A program made the translations under genes and the position numbers. This document shows, in pieces, positions 1 to 8,270 of a stretch of DNA of 64,000 nucleotides. The notes beneath the pieces were generated by a model. The model saw only the letters and a list, made by a program, of their open reading frames with translations. It was not told the DNA's origin and made no database searches. Within the stretch, counting starts at the first letter, position 1. The number at the start of each line of letters is the position of its first letter. The stretch comes from Pseudorhodoplanes sp049324435 (GTDB lineage: Bacteria > Pseudomonadota > Alphaproteobacteria > Rhizobiales > Xanthobacteraceae): positions 161,621-225,620 of the forward strand of contig JBMOOQ010000031.1 in NCBI GenBank assembly GCA_049324435.1, read 5' to 3'.

Positions 1-1003
1 ATCTTTTACCATCTGATAGGGCTGCAATACATAAGAACGGATCTGATGGCCCCAGCCAATATCGGTCTTTGCGGCCTGTTCAGCGGCGGCTTTCTCTTCC
101 CGCTTTTTCAGCTCGGCTTCGTAGAGTTTCGCGCGCAGCATGTCCCAAGCCTTGGCGCGGTTCTTGTGCTGCGAGCGGTCTGCCTGACACATAACGACCG
201 TGTTGGTCGGAATATGCGTCAGCCGGACCGCGGAATCGGTCTTGTTGACGTGCTGGCCACCGGCACCTTGTGCGCGCATGGTGTCGACCCGCACGTCCGA
301 TTCCTTGATGTCGATAACGATCCGGTCGTCGATAACGGGATACACTCTCGCATTCGCGAACGACGTGTGCCGCCGCGCATTCGAATCGAACGGAGAAATT
401 CGCACCAGACGGTGCACGCCGTTTTCGGTCTTCAGCCAGCCATAGGCGTTGCGGCCGGCAATCTTCACGGTCGCCGATTTGATACCCGCCTCTTCGCCGG
501 GTGACTCTTCAAGATACTCGACCTTGTAACCGTGCTGCTCCGCCCAGCGCGTATACATGCGCAAGAGCATATTGGCCCAGTCCTGGCTCTCGGTGCCGCC
601 GGCTCCGGCATGCACTTCGAGAAAGGTGTCGTTGGCGTCGGCTTCGCCCGACAGCAACGCTTCCAATTCGCGGCGCGCCGCTTCGGCCTTGAGCTTGACG
701 AGCGCCTGTTCGGCATCGGCCACCACCGCCTGATCTTTCTCGGCTTCGCCGAGTTCGATCATCCCGATCTGATCTTCGAGTTCCTGCTCGATCCGCGCGA
801 TCGACTTTAGCTGGTCCTCTAGCGCATTGCGCTCCTGCATGACCTTCGAGGCGCGCTGCGGGTCGTTCCACAGCTCGGGATCTTCGGCGATCTGGTTCAG
901 TTCGGCGAGACGGGCATTGGACGCATCGAAGTCAAAGATGCCTCCTCAGCAGCCCGACCGACCGCTTGATGTCTTCTACGATGGTTTCAGTTTCTGCGCG
1001 CAT
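1..1003 (-). CDS. prfB: Peptide chain release factor 2, 3' end cut by the window edge
   Basis: RF2 releases finished polypeptides at UGA and UAA stops. Read leftwards, the frame shows the RF2 anticodon-like tripeptide SPF (within VRISPFDSNARR, near base 385) and the catalytic GGQ loop (GAGGQHVNKTDSAVRLTH, near bases 245-270). The visible C-terminal part ends in YVLQPYQMVKD at the window edge, so only the last residues are missing. The start is the ATG at 1003-1001 (MRAETETIVEDIKRS). After 23 codons the zero frame meets TGA at 934-932, and the family sequence continues in the +1 frame as LDFDASNARLAELNQ. This is the well-known autoregulatory frameshift, annotated separately, and not a mutation. 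It follows mrcA on the same strand across a 103-base gap, in the amiC-mrcA-prfB order. Identification is near certain. Confidence 0.95.
932..946 (-). promoter_or_regulatory. prfB: Programmed +1 ribosomal frameshift site of prfB
   Basis: On the minus strand the bases read AGGAGG CAT CTT TGA, followed by C. An internal Shine-Dalgarno-like AGGAGG (946-941) stands three bases before the slippery CTT (937-935) and an in-frame TGA (934-932) followed by C. E. coli prfB uses the same layout (AGGGGG TAT CTT TGA C). When RF2 is scarce the ribosome pauses at TGA and slips +1, which restores synthesis of full-length RF2. The zero-frame product would be a 23-residue peptide. Confidence 0.95.
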
Positions 1004-1106
1004 GTGCTTTGCCGGAAATTATCTACGCGGATGTAGCCAGTGACCGGCTGCCGCGCAACCGGTCTCTTGCATGCCCGCGATTGCTGCAAACGAGCTGCGC
1101 CGCGCT

Positions 1107-3629
1107 TCAGTGCAGTCCGCCCAAGCCCGGCCGGAACAGCCGTTCCAGCGGATTGATGAAGGTTGGCTGCTGGGGTTGCGCCTGCGGCGGCGGACCGCCC
1201 GCGGGCTCGAACGAACGCTCTCCGCCCGATTCCGAATAGCCGACGACAGAGTACGAATCCGGCGGCGCGGTACCCGGCTTGAAGGCTTCGAGAATTACGC
1301 GCTCGGCGCCTGGGCCCGCTCGCATGCCGCTCTTCGGATCGATACGGATCAGCTTGATGCCGGCCGGCACGCGGAATGGCACCGCGGGTTTGTCGGCAAG
1401 CGCGGCCTTCAGGAAGTCGCGAACGATCGGCGCCGCGAGCTGACCGCCGGTAGAGCCGCGTCCCATCGGCTTCGGCTTGTCGAAGCCGAGATAGACGCCG
1501 ACCGCGATATCAGGCGAGAACCCGACGAACCAGGCGTCCTTCTCGTCGTTGGTCGTTCCCGTCTTGCCGGCCACCGGCTTGCCAACCTCGCGGATCACGG
1601 TGGCGGTGCCGCGCTGAACCACACCCTCCATCATCGAGGTGATCTGATAGGCCGTCATCGGATCGATGACCTGCTCGCGCTTGTCGATCAGAACCGGTTC
1701 CGGCTGGTTGGCCCAGCGGTCGGCATTGCAACCGCGGCATTCACGCTGGTCGTGCTTGTAGATGGTGTGGCCGTAGCGATCCTGGATGCGGTCGATCAGC
1801 GTCGGCTTGATACGGCGGCCGCCATTGGCGAACATCGAATAGGCCGCAGTCATGCGCAGCGTCGTGGTTTCGCCGGCGCCGAGCGCAAACGACAGATATG
1901 GCGGCAGATCGTCATAGACGCCAAATCGCTTGGCGTATTCGGCAATCAGCGGCATGCCGACATCCTGGGCGAGGCGGACGGTCATGACATTGCGCGAATG
2001 CTCGATGCCGAAGCGGAGCGTTTGCGGCCCATAGAACTTGCCGGCCGAATAATTCTGCGGAGTCCACACCCCTGCGCCGGGTCCCTGGTCGATTGCGATC
2101 GGCGAATCCATGACGACCGTCGACGGCGTGTAGCCGTTGTCGAGCGCAGCCGCATAGACGAACGGCTTGAACGACGAACCCGGCTGGCGCAGCGCCTGCG
2201 TCGCACGGTTGAACTGGCTCTGGTCGAAGGAGAATCCTCCGACCATCGCGAGCACGCGTCCGGTCCACGGATCCATGACGGTGATCGCGCCCGAGATTTC
2301 CGGAATCTGACGCAGCCGATACTGCGCCTCCTGTCCGTCCTTGCCATCGAGCGGTTCGACATAGATCACGTCGCCCGGCTCGAGCACCTGGTTGACCTTG
2401 GTGGGAACGCGGCCGCGTTGGGGACCCGATGCGGGTTTGGCCCATTTCACGCCGTCGAGCGGCACGATGCCGACGCGGCGCTCGCGCACCACCGCCCCGC
2501 CCGGCTCGCGCGGCGGCTGGAAGCCGATGCGGGCCGACTGATCGGATGTCTCAAGCACCACCGCCATTTTCCAGCCGATGTCGGACAGCGCCTTCACCTC
2601 GGCAAGCTTCAAGCCCCAGTCGCCGGAGATATCCAGCTTCTGGACCGGGCCACGATAACCCTGCCGTTCGTCATAGCGGATCATGCCGTCCGCCAGCGCC
2701 TTGCGGGCAAGCTTCTGAAGTTTCGGGTCGAGCGTGGTGCGGACCGACAGGCCGCCTTCGTAAAGCTTCTTCTCGCCGTAGCGGTCGTAGATTTCGCGGC
2801 GCACTTCCTCGGCGAAATACTCGCCGCCGAAGATATGTGTGCCGGTGGGACGCGCAGTCACCGTCAGCGGCACCTTCTTGGCCGCCTCGCCTTCCTCGGG
2901 CTTGATATAGCCGTTCTCGACCATGCGATCGATGACGTAGTTGCGGCGTTCGGTGGCGCGCTCGCGCTGACGGAACGGGTGCAAGGTCGAGGGTGCCTTC
3001 GGCAATGCTGCCAGATAGGCCGCTTCTGCGATCGTCAGTTCATGGACCGATTTGTCGAAATACAGAAGTGACGCCGCTGCGATGCCGTAGGCCGAGAAGC
3101 CAAGATAGATTTCGTTGAGATAGAGTTCGAGAATTTTGTCCTTGGTGTAGGCGCGCTCGATCTTCATCGACAGCAGCGCTTCCTTGATCTTGCGATTGAA
3201 CGACACCTCGTTGGTCAAGAGGAAGTTCTTCGCAACCTGCTGCGTGATGGTCGAGGCGCCCTGGGGGCGCCGGCCGGTGCCGTAATTCTGCGCGTAGAGG
3301 ATGCCGGCGCGCAGCATGCCCGTGAAATCGAGACCGCCATGCTCGTAGAAGTTCTTGTCCTCGGCCGAGAGGAAGGCATGGATCACCCGTTTCGGCACTG
3401 CCTGGATCGGCAAATACAGACGCCGCTCGCGCGCATATTCGGCGACCAGCGAACCGTCGGCCGCATGCACCCGCGTCATCACCGGCGGCTCATAATCCTG
3501 CAGCTGGGAATAGTCCGGCAGGTCCTTCGAGTAATGCCACATCAGCCCCGCGACACCGGCGACCCCCACCAGAAACAGGATGGTCCCGACGGCGAACAGA
3601 AAGCCGAAAAACCGCAGCATCAGTCTCAT
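1107..3629 (-). CDS. mrcA: Class A penicillin-binding protein 1A (bifunctional transglycosylase/transpeptidase)
   Basis: This inner-membrane enzyme polymerises lipid II into glycan strands and cross-links the peptides in the periplasm. The 840 residues begin with a short cytoplasmic tail and one membrane helix (about 8-30). The GT51 transglycosylase follows (about 60-235) with the EDKNFYEHGG and GASTITQQVAKN motifs. After a linker domain comes the transpeptidase, with the active-site serine in SSFKPF (about residue 485), SRN near 546 and KTGTTND near 690. The C-terminus is proline/glutamine-rich. Length and motif order are normal for PBP1A. It lies between amiC (upstream, 165-base gap) and prfB (downstream), so cell-wall cleavage, cell-wall synthesis and release factor genes are co-oriented. 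Long antisense open frames here are shadows. Confidence 0.95.
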   Translation of the reverse strand: MRLMLRFFGFLFAVGTILFLVGVAGVAGLMWHYSKDLPDYSQLQDYEPPVMTRVHAADGSLVAEYARERRLYLPIQAVPKRVIHAFLSAEDKNFYEHGGLDFTGMLRAGILYAQNYGTGRRPQGASTITQQVAKNFLLTNEVSFNRKIKEALLSMKIERAYTKDKILELYLNEIYLGFSAYGIAAASLLYFDKSVHELTIAEAAYLAALPKAPSTLHPFRQRERATERRNYVIDRMVENGYIKPEEGEAAKKVPLTVTARPTGTHIFGGEYFAEEVRREIYDRYGEKKLYEGGLSVRTTLDPKLQKLARKALADGMIRYDERQGYRGPVQKLDISGDWGLKLAEVKALSDIGWKMAVVLETSDQSARIGFQPPREPGGAVVRERRVGIVPLDGVKWAKPASGPQRGRVPTKVNQVLEPGDVIYVEPLDGKDGQEAQYRLRQIPEISGAITVMDPWTGRVLAMVGGFSFDQSQFNRATQALRQPGSSFKPFVYAAALDNGYTPSTVVMDSPIAIDQGPGAGVWTPQNYSAGKFYGPQTLRFGIEHSRNVMTVRLAQDVGMPLIAEYAKRFGVYDDLPPYLSFALGAGETTTLRMTAAYSMFANGGRRIKPTLIDRIQDRYGHTIYKHDQRECRGCNADRWANQPEPVLIDKREQVIDPMTAYQITSMMEGVVQRGTATVIREVGKPVAGKTGTTNDEKDAWFVGFSPDIAVGVYLGFDKPKPMGRGSTGGQLAAPIVRDFLKAALADKPAVPFRVPAGIKLIRIDPKSGMRAGPGAERVILEAFKPGTAPPDSYSVVGYSESGGERSFEPAGGPPPQAQPQQPTFINPLERLFRPGLGGLH

Positions 3630-3773
3630 GACGGGGTTCCCACCAGGCGCAATAAAGCATCGGGCGGCCTCGGCCGCCGGCTACGCGCTACAATCTTTCA
3701 ACCACCATATCGGTATTTCTGCTGATTTTACAGCGTCCCGACTCGGCCTTGGTCGCGGTTTTTCATGTCGAAA

Positions 3774-3790
3774 CTGAGGCTTGACCTCAG
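3774..3790 (-). terminator. Small hairpin just downstream of amiC
   Basis: CTGAGG and CCTCAG form a perfect 6-bp stem around a 5-base loop a few bases after the amiC stop. On the minus strand it is followed by TTTCG, too few T for a strong intrinsic terminator. It could attenuate transcription between amiC and mrcA. The call is weak. Confidence 0.3.
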
Positions 3791-3794
3791 CCGG

Positions 3795-5048
3795 TTACCG
3801 CCGCCCCGCCGCCGCTTCCGCCCCGGCGAGCCTTGTCCGGAAGAACTGCTCGACCGCCTTGACCATGGTCTGCGCCGCCTTCGTCCGCCAAGCCTCGGAG
3901 GTGAGCAGCTTCAGGTCCTGCTTGTTGGTCATGTAGCCCAGCTCGATCAGCACCGACGGCACGTCCGGCGCCTTGAGGACGACGAAGCCTGCCGATTTCA
4001 GCGGCTTCTTATGCAGCCGGACCGTACTCCTCATCTCTCCGACCAAAAGCCGTGCGAAGGCATGGGAAAAAGTCTTGGTCTCGCGATGGGCAAGGTCCAG
4101 CAGGATGTCGGCGACGTCGTCCGGTTCCTTGGCGAGGTCGATGCCCGCGATCACGTCGGACCGGTTCTCGGCCTCGGCGAGTTTTGCGGCCTCGGCATCG
4201 GAGGCGGTGTCCGACAGGGTGTAGATCGTGGCCCCCTGCACGTCGCCTTCCGACTTCGGCAACGCATCGGCGTGCACGGAAATGAAAAGTTCCGCCTGAC
4301 GCTGCCGCGCAAATTTCACGCGCTCGGCCAGCGGAATGAAGGTGTCATCGGTGCGGGTCAGCACCACGCGATAGCGTCCGCTCTTTTCCAGCTGGTCGCG
4401 CAGCGTGATCGAGAAATCCAGCACCACATTCTTTTCCATGATTTCGCCGTTGCCGGCCTTGGTGCCGGTATCGGGGCCGCCATGGCCGGGATCGATCACG
4501 ATCAGCGGGCGCGGATCGCCGGACCTTTTCTCCTGCGGCCGGGTCAGCGCCGGGATCGCGACGCTCGCCCGCATCGCGGTGCGGTCGAGCGCCAGATGCC
4601 GCATGAAGGCTTCGCGATCGGTGACGCTCAGGTCCACGACCAGACGCGCCGGCTCGCCGCCGCGCGCCTCCAGCACCTCGGCCTTTTCAATCCGCACCGG
4701 CTTTGCGACATCGATCACGATGCGCGAGCCGCCCGCCATCACCAGCCCGTAGCGGAACGCCTTGATCAGACCGCGGCCGGTCTCCCCGGCCTTTGCCGGC
4801 AACTGGAACACGGTCTGCGGAATGTCGATGACGACGCGATACGGATCGGCGAGCGTGAAGGCGCGCAAACCGATGGACGCCGTCAGGTCCATCACGAGAC
4901 GGGTCTGGCTGTCGTCGCCGGCAATGCGAATATCGGTTGCGACCGGGAACGCTGCGGGCGCCGCTGCACGGCTTTGCGCTGCCGCTGCGGACAGGCCCAC
5001 GAGCGTCAGAACCCCAGCGCAGATGGCTGTCGCAAAGCGGCTGGCCAC
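3795..5048 (-). CDS. amiC: N-acetylmuramoyl-L-alanine amidase with AMIN domain
   Basis: This periplasmic zinc amidase splits the amide bond between N-acetylmuramic acid and the stem peptide, mainly during daughter-cell separation. The 417 residues start with a signal peptide (about 1-28, cleavage near AAAAQ). An AMIN septal-targeting domain follows (about 40-150), then a linker and an Amidase_3 catalytic domain (about 183-405). Visible active-site residues are H189 in IDPGHGG, a glutamate in NGEIMEKNVV, H259 in FISVHAD and the catalytic glutamate E369 in LIELGYMTN. It is the first gene of the amiC-mrcA-prfB set. The 127 bases upstream separate it from the broken Bug gene and should hold its promoter. 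The family call is secure; the amiC symbol follows the domain layout. Confidence 0.92.
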   Translation of the reverse strand: MASRFATAICAGVLTLVGLSAAAAQSRAAAPAAFPVATDIRIAGDDSQTRLVMDLTASIGLRAFTLADPYRVVIDIPQTVFQLPAKAGETGRGLIKAFRYGLVMAGGSRIVIDVAKPVRIEKAEVLEARGGEPARLVVDLSVTDREAFMRHLALDRTAMRASVAIPALTRPQEKRSGDPRPLIVIDPGHGGPDTGTKAGNGEIMEKNVVLDFSITLRDQLEKSGRYRVVLTRTDDTFIPLAERVKFARQRQAELFISVHADALPKSEGDVQGATIYTLSDTASDAEAAKLAEAENRSDVIAGIDLAKEPDDVADILLDLAHRETKTFSHAFARLLVGEMRSTVRLHKKPLKSAGFVVLKAPDVPSVLIELGYMTNKQDLKLLTSEAWRTKAAQTMVKAVEQFFRTRLAGAEAAAGRR

Positions 5049-5175
5049 TCAGTCGCCTCCCCCGCCCGATCATTACTCCTTAAAAAGTGGAGAGTTAATG
5101 ACGTCTTAAGGTCAGCGAGCCCGTTCGGCATCGGGTGTGGCGCGGGCGCGACGGCGCCTGCACCTGATACAGCCC

Positions 5176-6146
5176 CTACTCGATCTTGATCCCGAACCGG
5201 TCGGCGAGGCTCTTGTAGAGCGCGCTATCGGCCGCATAGACCTTGGCGAAAGCGTCCGGCGGAAGACTTTCTGCCGTCAGTCCCTGAGCCAGCATAAGCT
5301 GCCGGACCTCTGGCGCCGCGAGCGCCGCATTGATCTCCTCATTGAGCCGCTTGACGATCGCAGGCGGCGTGCCCTTCACCGTTGCGACACCGAACCATTG
5401 ACTGAGGTCCACGCCGTCAAAGCCGAGTTCGGCCAGCGCGGGCACGTCGGGGATCGTCGGAAAGCGCTTGGCCGTGGTCACCGCATACCCGCGCAGCTTG
5501 CCGGACTTGATATGCGGCACCAGCGGACCGACACCGGAGATCGCCAGTTGCAGCGTGCCGGCGAGAACATCGTTGGTCACCTGGGCACCGCCACGATACG
5601 GAACATGCGTGATTTTCGTGCCGGCTTTCTCGTTGAACAGCTCACCCGCGATATGTTGCGAGGAGCCATTGCCGGCAGAACCGAAGTTGAATTTTCCGGG
5701 GTCTGCCTTAGCGCGCGCGATGAAGGCTCTCAGGTCCGGAATATCGGCGCTCGCAGGCCCGGCAAGAAGCATGGGACCTTTCCAAGGAGCGCAACGGAGT
5801 CGAGATCGGTGCCGACGGCAGGAGCAGGTCTCCCATACAGGATCGGCCCGGGAATGGTGATCAGCGTATAGCCGTCCGGCGGCGCCGAGGTCACCCCATT
5901 GAGTGCGATGGTGCCGACGCCACCGGTCCGGTTTTCGATCACGATGGTCTGGCCGATCTTCTTAGAGACACGATCGGCCACCGCGCGCGTGATCGTGTCT
6001 GCGGCGCCGCCCGGCGCAAATCCGATGAGCCACTGGATCGGCTTGGCCTTCGGCCAGTCGGCCACCTGCGCGGATGCCTGCGGCGCGCCGATAATTGCGG
6101 CTAACGCCGCGAACAGCATGGTGGTCTTAAGCGATTGCAAGGCCAT
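5176..6146 (-). pseudogene. Bug/TctC-family periplasmic solute-binding protein, broken by a frameshift
   Basis: Bug proteins are two-lobed periplasmic receptors for carboxylates and other small organic solutes. The start is ATG at 6146, preceded by a GGGAGGG ribosome site; the protein opens with a signal peptide (MALQSLKTTMLFAALAAI). The N-terminal half runs through PKAKPIQWLIGFAPGGAADT and ENRTGGVGTIA to SVALLGKVP near base 5775. There the frame ends in a short wrong tail, while the family sequence resumes one frame over as MLLAGPASADIPDLRAFI and continues to FGIKIE at 5176. One base appears to be missing in the CCC run before ATG. Together the halves make a normal length of about 323 residues. 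The cause may be a real mutation or a sequencing error. It sits 16 bases after a marR-like gene and is probably cotranscribed with it. Confidence 0.85.
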
Positions 6147-6162
6147 CGATTCACCCTCCCTG

Positions 6163-6636
6163 TTATCCCGGCTCATTTGCTGCGCTGAGCAGCTTGCCGA
6201 TGATTGAAAAAACGGCGATTTGCTCGCTCTTGTTCAATGCCTGCATCAGCGCACGCTGGCGCGCCTGCATGTGGGGAATGGTCTTGTCGTAGACCGCGCG
6301 TCCTTTCGCGGTCAGCGCGACCATGCTCGACCGCCTGTCATTGGCATCGGTCTCGATGGATATCAGCCCGCGCTTTTTCAATCCGGCGAGGATGCGGCTC
6401 AGAAGACCTTTGTCGATGGCTGAGATCTGTCCGATGCGGGTTGCATTCAGGGTTGCACCGGTTCCGAGCAGCGCAATCACCCGCCATTCCGGAAGGCGAA
6501 GTCCCGATGCGCGTTCGAGAATGATCGAGGCCTGACGGTTCAGCGCGCTGTGCAGCGCGTGCAACCGGTAGGTCAGAAACTGTTCGACCGGCAGGTCCGC
6601 GCCCTTCCCCAGCTCGACCAAGGCAAGCTTCGCCAT
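6163..6636 (-). CDS. MarR-family transcriptional regulator
   Basis: This is a winged-helix DNA-binding protein of about 157 residues from the ATG at 6636, which has GGAGA upstream. An earlier in-frame start at 6699 would add 21 residues that lie across the divergent promoter and do not look like family sequence. The helix-turn-helix and wing are visible as LNATRIGQISAIDKGLLSRILAGLKKRGL followed by TDANDRRSSMVALTAKGR, the usual MarR pattern. MarR dimers commonly repress divergent or neighbouring genes and release DNA on binding aromatic or other small ligands. It lies between the Bug gene (downstream, same strand) and the sulfatases (divergent), so it is the likely local regulator. The ligand is unknown; a sulfate ester or its aglycone is an inference. 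Confidence 0.88.
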   Translation of the reverse strand: MAKLALVELGKGADLPVEQFLTYRLHALHSALNRQASIILERASGLRLPEWRVIALLGTGATLNATRIGQISAIDKGLLSRILAGLKKRGLISIETDANDRRSSMVALTAKGRAVYDKTIPHMQARQRALMQALNKSEQIAVFSIIGKLLSAANEPG

Positions 6637-6687
6637 CGCGCCAATCTCCGGTCCGAGACGCGCCCAGTATGCCGTTCGCCCGATTAC

Positions 6688-6699
6688 TTGACAAGTCAA
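6688..6699. promoter_or_regulatory. Palindrome TTGAC-AA-GTCAA in the marR/sulfatase divergent promoter
   Basis: A perfect 5-bp inverted repeat with a two-base spacer stands in the 107-base gap between the divergent marR-like and sulfatase starts. Size, symmetry and position fit a MarR operator controlling both directions. The TTGACA part could also serve as a -35 element for the rightward promoter. It is inferred from position and symmetry only. Confidence 0.5.
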
Positions 6700-6743
6700 C
6701 TAAATCGTCCGCACATTCCCGGGATCGAATTACGGAGACCGGC

Positions 6744-8270
6744 ATGGCGCGCGGGCGGCCGAATATTATCCTGATCACATCCGATCAGCAGCGCGGCGAT
6801 TGTTTCGGGTTCGAAGGCCGCAAGGTGAAGACGCCGCATCTCGATGCGCTCGCACGCGACGGCACGCGATTTTCCGCGTGCATCTGTCCAAGCGTCGTGT
6901 GTCAGCCGGCACGCGCCTCGATCCTGACTGGACAATTGCCGCTCACGCACGGCGTGCACGACAACGGGATCGATCTGTCACCCGAAATCGGCGAACGAGG
7001 ATTTGCCGGCGCACTTGCACGAGGGGGTTACGAGACCGCCTTCATCGGCAAGGCGCACTTTTCGACCTACCACACGTTCCGACCGACCGGCACGCCCGAA
7101 TGTATCGCCTCTTCAGCCAATTATGGAGCGGACTGGTACGGACCCTATATGGGTTTTTCCCATGTCGAACTGATGCTGGTCGGCCATAACTGGTTTCTTC
7201 CGGAAAAGCCGCCGCGCGGGCAGCATTACGAACGCTGGTTCTACGCCGACGGGCACGGCGACGAGAAGAACGCACTCTATCGCGCGAATGCCGGCGACAC
7301 CGCCGATGCGGCACAATGCTGGCATTCGCAATTGCCGGTCGCCTGGCACAACACCACCTGGACCGCAGACCGCGCCATCGACTGGCTGAAGCGCGGTCAC
7401 GACATCCCCTTCTGCCTCTGGGTCTCGTTTCCCGATCCGCACCATCCGTTCGATTGTCCGGAGCCGTGGTCGCGCTTGCATCATCCCAACGAGGTCGACC
7501 TGCCGCCCTATCGCGTGCGCGATCTGGACAACAGGCCGTGGTGGCATCGCGCAGCGCTCGAAAGCGAACCCGCCGGCACGCCGGAACGCGCCGCAATACG
7601 CAAGTCCTATAGCCGGATTCCGCCGCAGAGCGACCTGCAATTGCGGGAGATCATTGCCAACACCTACGGCATGGTCTCGCTGATCGATCACAATGTGGGC
7701 CGCATTCTCATAGCGCTGGATGAACTTGGCCTTGCCGACAACACCATCGTCATCTTCACCGCAGATCACGGCGACTGGCTTGGCGATCACGGCCTGATCC
7801 TGAAAGGTCCGATGCCGTATGAAGGCTTGTTGCGTGTCGGCCTGATCCTGCGCGGGCCCGGCATCCCGACCGGCAACGTCATCGACGATCCGGTATCCAC
7901 GCTCGATCTTGGCGCAACCTTCATCGACTATGCCGACACATCGGCGCTGCAGACCCAGCATGGTGCGTCGCTCCGCCCGCTGGTCGAGGGCCGCGGCTCG
8001 CGGACGTTCGCACGAAGCGAATGGGAACTGCATCCGCAACGCGTTGGAGTGGCCCTCAGCCTCAGGACGGTCCGCACGAAGACTCACAAGCTCACGGTCG
8101 ATCTGCGTTCGGGCGACGGTGAGCTCTATGATCTCGTGAACGATCCTCACGAGTGCGAGAACCGTTTCGCCGATCCGGATTGCGCTGCGTTGCGCGCCGA
8201 TTTGATGAATATGATCCGCTCACGCCCGGACGCCGCCGGCCCACTGCGCGAGCCGGTCGGCATGGCATGA
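6744..8270 (+). CDS. Type I (Cys-type) sulfatase
   Basis: This alkaline-phosphatase-superfamily hydrolase should remove sulfate from an organic sulfate ester. The start at 6744 (MARGRPNIILITSDQQRGD) has GGAG nine bases upstream. About 508 residues are encoded. The N-terminal metal site (D14 in ITSDQQ) is followed by the formylglycine signature CQPAR at residues 53-57, where C53 should be converted to formylglycine by a separate maturation enzyme. A second metal motif appears as FTADHGDWLGDH. No signal peptide is evident, so a cytoplasmic site is likely. The stop overlaps the start of a second sulfatase in an ATGA junction. Phosphonate monoester hydrolases share the same fold and signature, so the substrate class is not fixed. 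The Bug and MarR genes upstream suggest substrate uptake and induction. Confidence 0.88.
   Translation: MARGRPNIILITSDQQRGDCFGFEGRKVKTPHLDALARDGTRFSACICPSVVCQPARASILTGQLPLTHGVHDNGIDLSPEIGERGFAGALARGGYETAFIGKAHFSTYHTFRPTGTPECIASSANYGADWYGPYMGFSHVELMLVGHNWFLPEKPPRGQHYERWFYADGHGDEKNALYRANAGDTADAAQCWHSQLPVAWHNTTWTADRAIDWLKRGHDIPFCLWVSFPDPHHPFDCPEPWSRLHHPNEVDLPPYRVRDLDNRPWWHRAALESEPAGTPERAAIRKSYSRIPPQSDLQLREIIANTYGMVSLIDHNVGRILIALDELGLADNTIVIFTADHGDWLGDHGLILKGPMPYEGLLRVGLILRGPGIPTGNVIDDPVSTLDLGATFIDYADTSALQTQHGASLRPLVEGRGSRTFARSEWELHPQRVGVALSLRTVRTKTHKLTVDLRSGDGELYDLVNDPHECENRFADPDCAALRADLMNMIRSRPDAAGPLREPVGMA

Noticed and set aside
932..934. Nonsense mutation in prfB
   Set aside because: The TGA is embedded in the known AGGAGG-x3-CTT-TGA-C recoding site with continuation in the +1 frame, so it is a regulatory signal.
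1071..3071. Long rightward open frame of about 666 codons opposite mrcA
   Set aside because: It is antisense to a well-supported PBP1A gene, has no ribosome site, and its His/Arg/Asp-rich product lacks any family-like motif; it reflects GC-rich third-codon bias.
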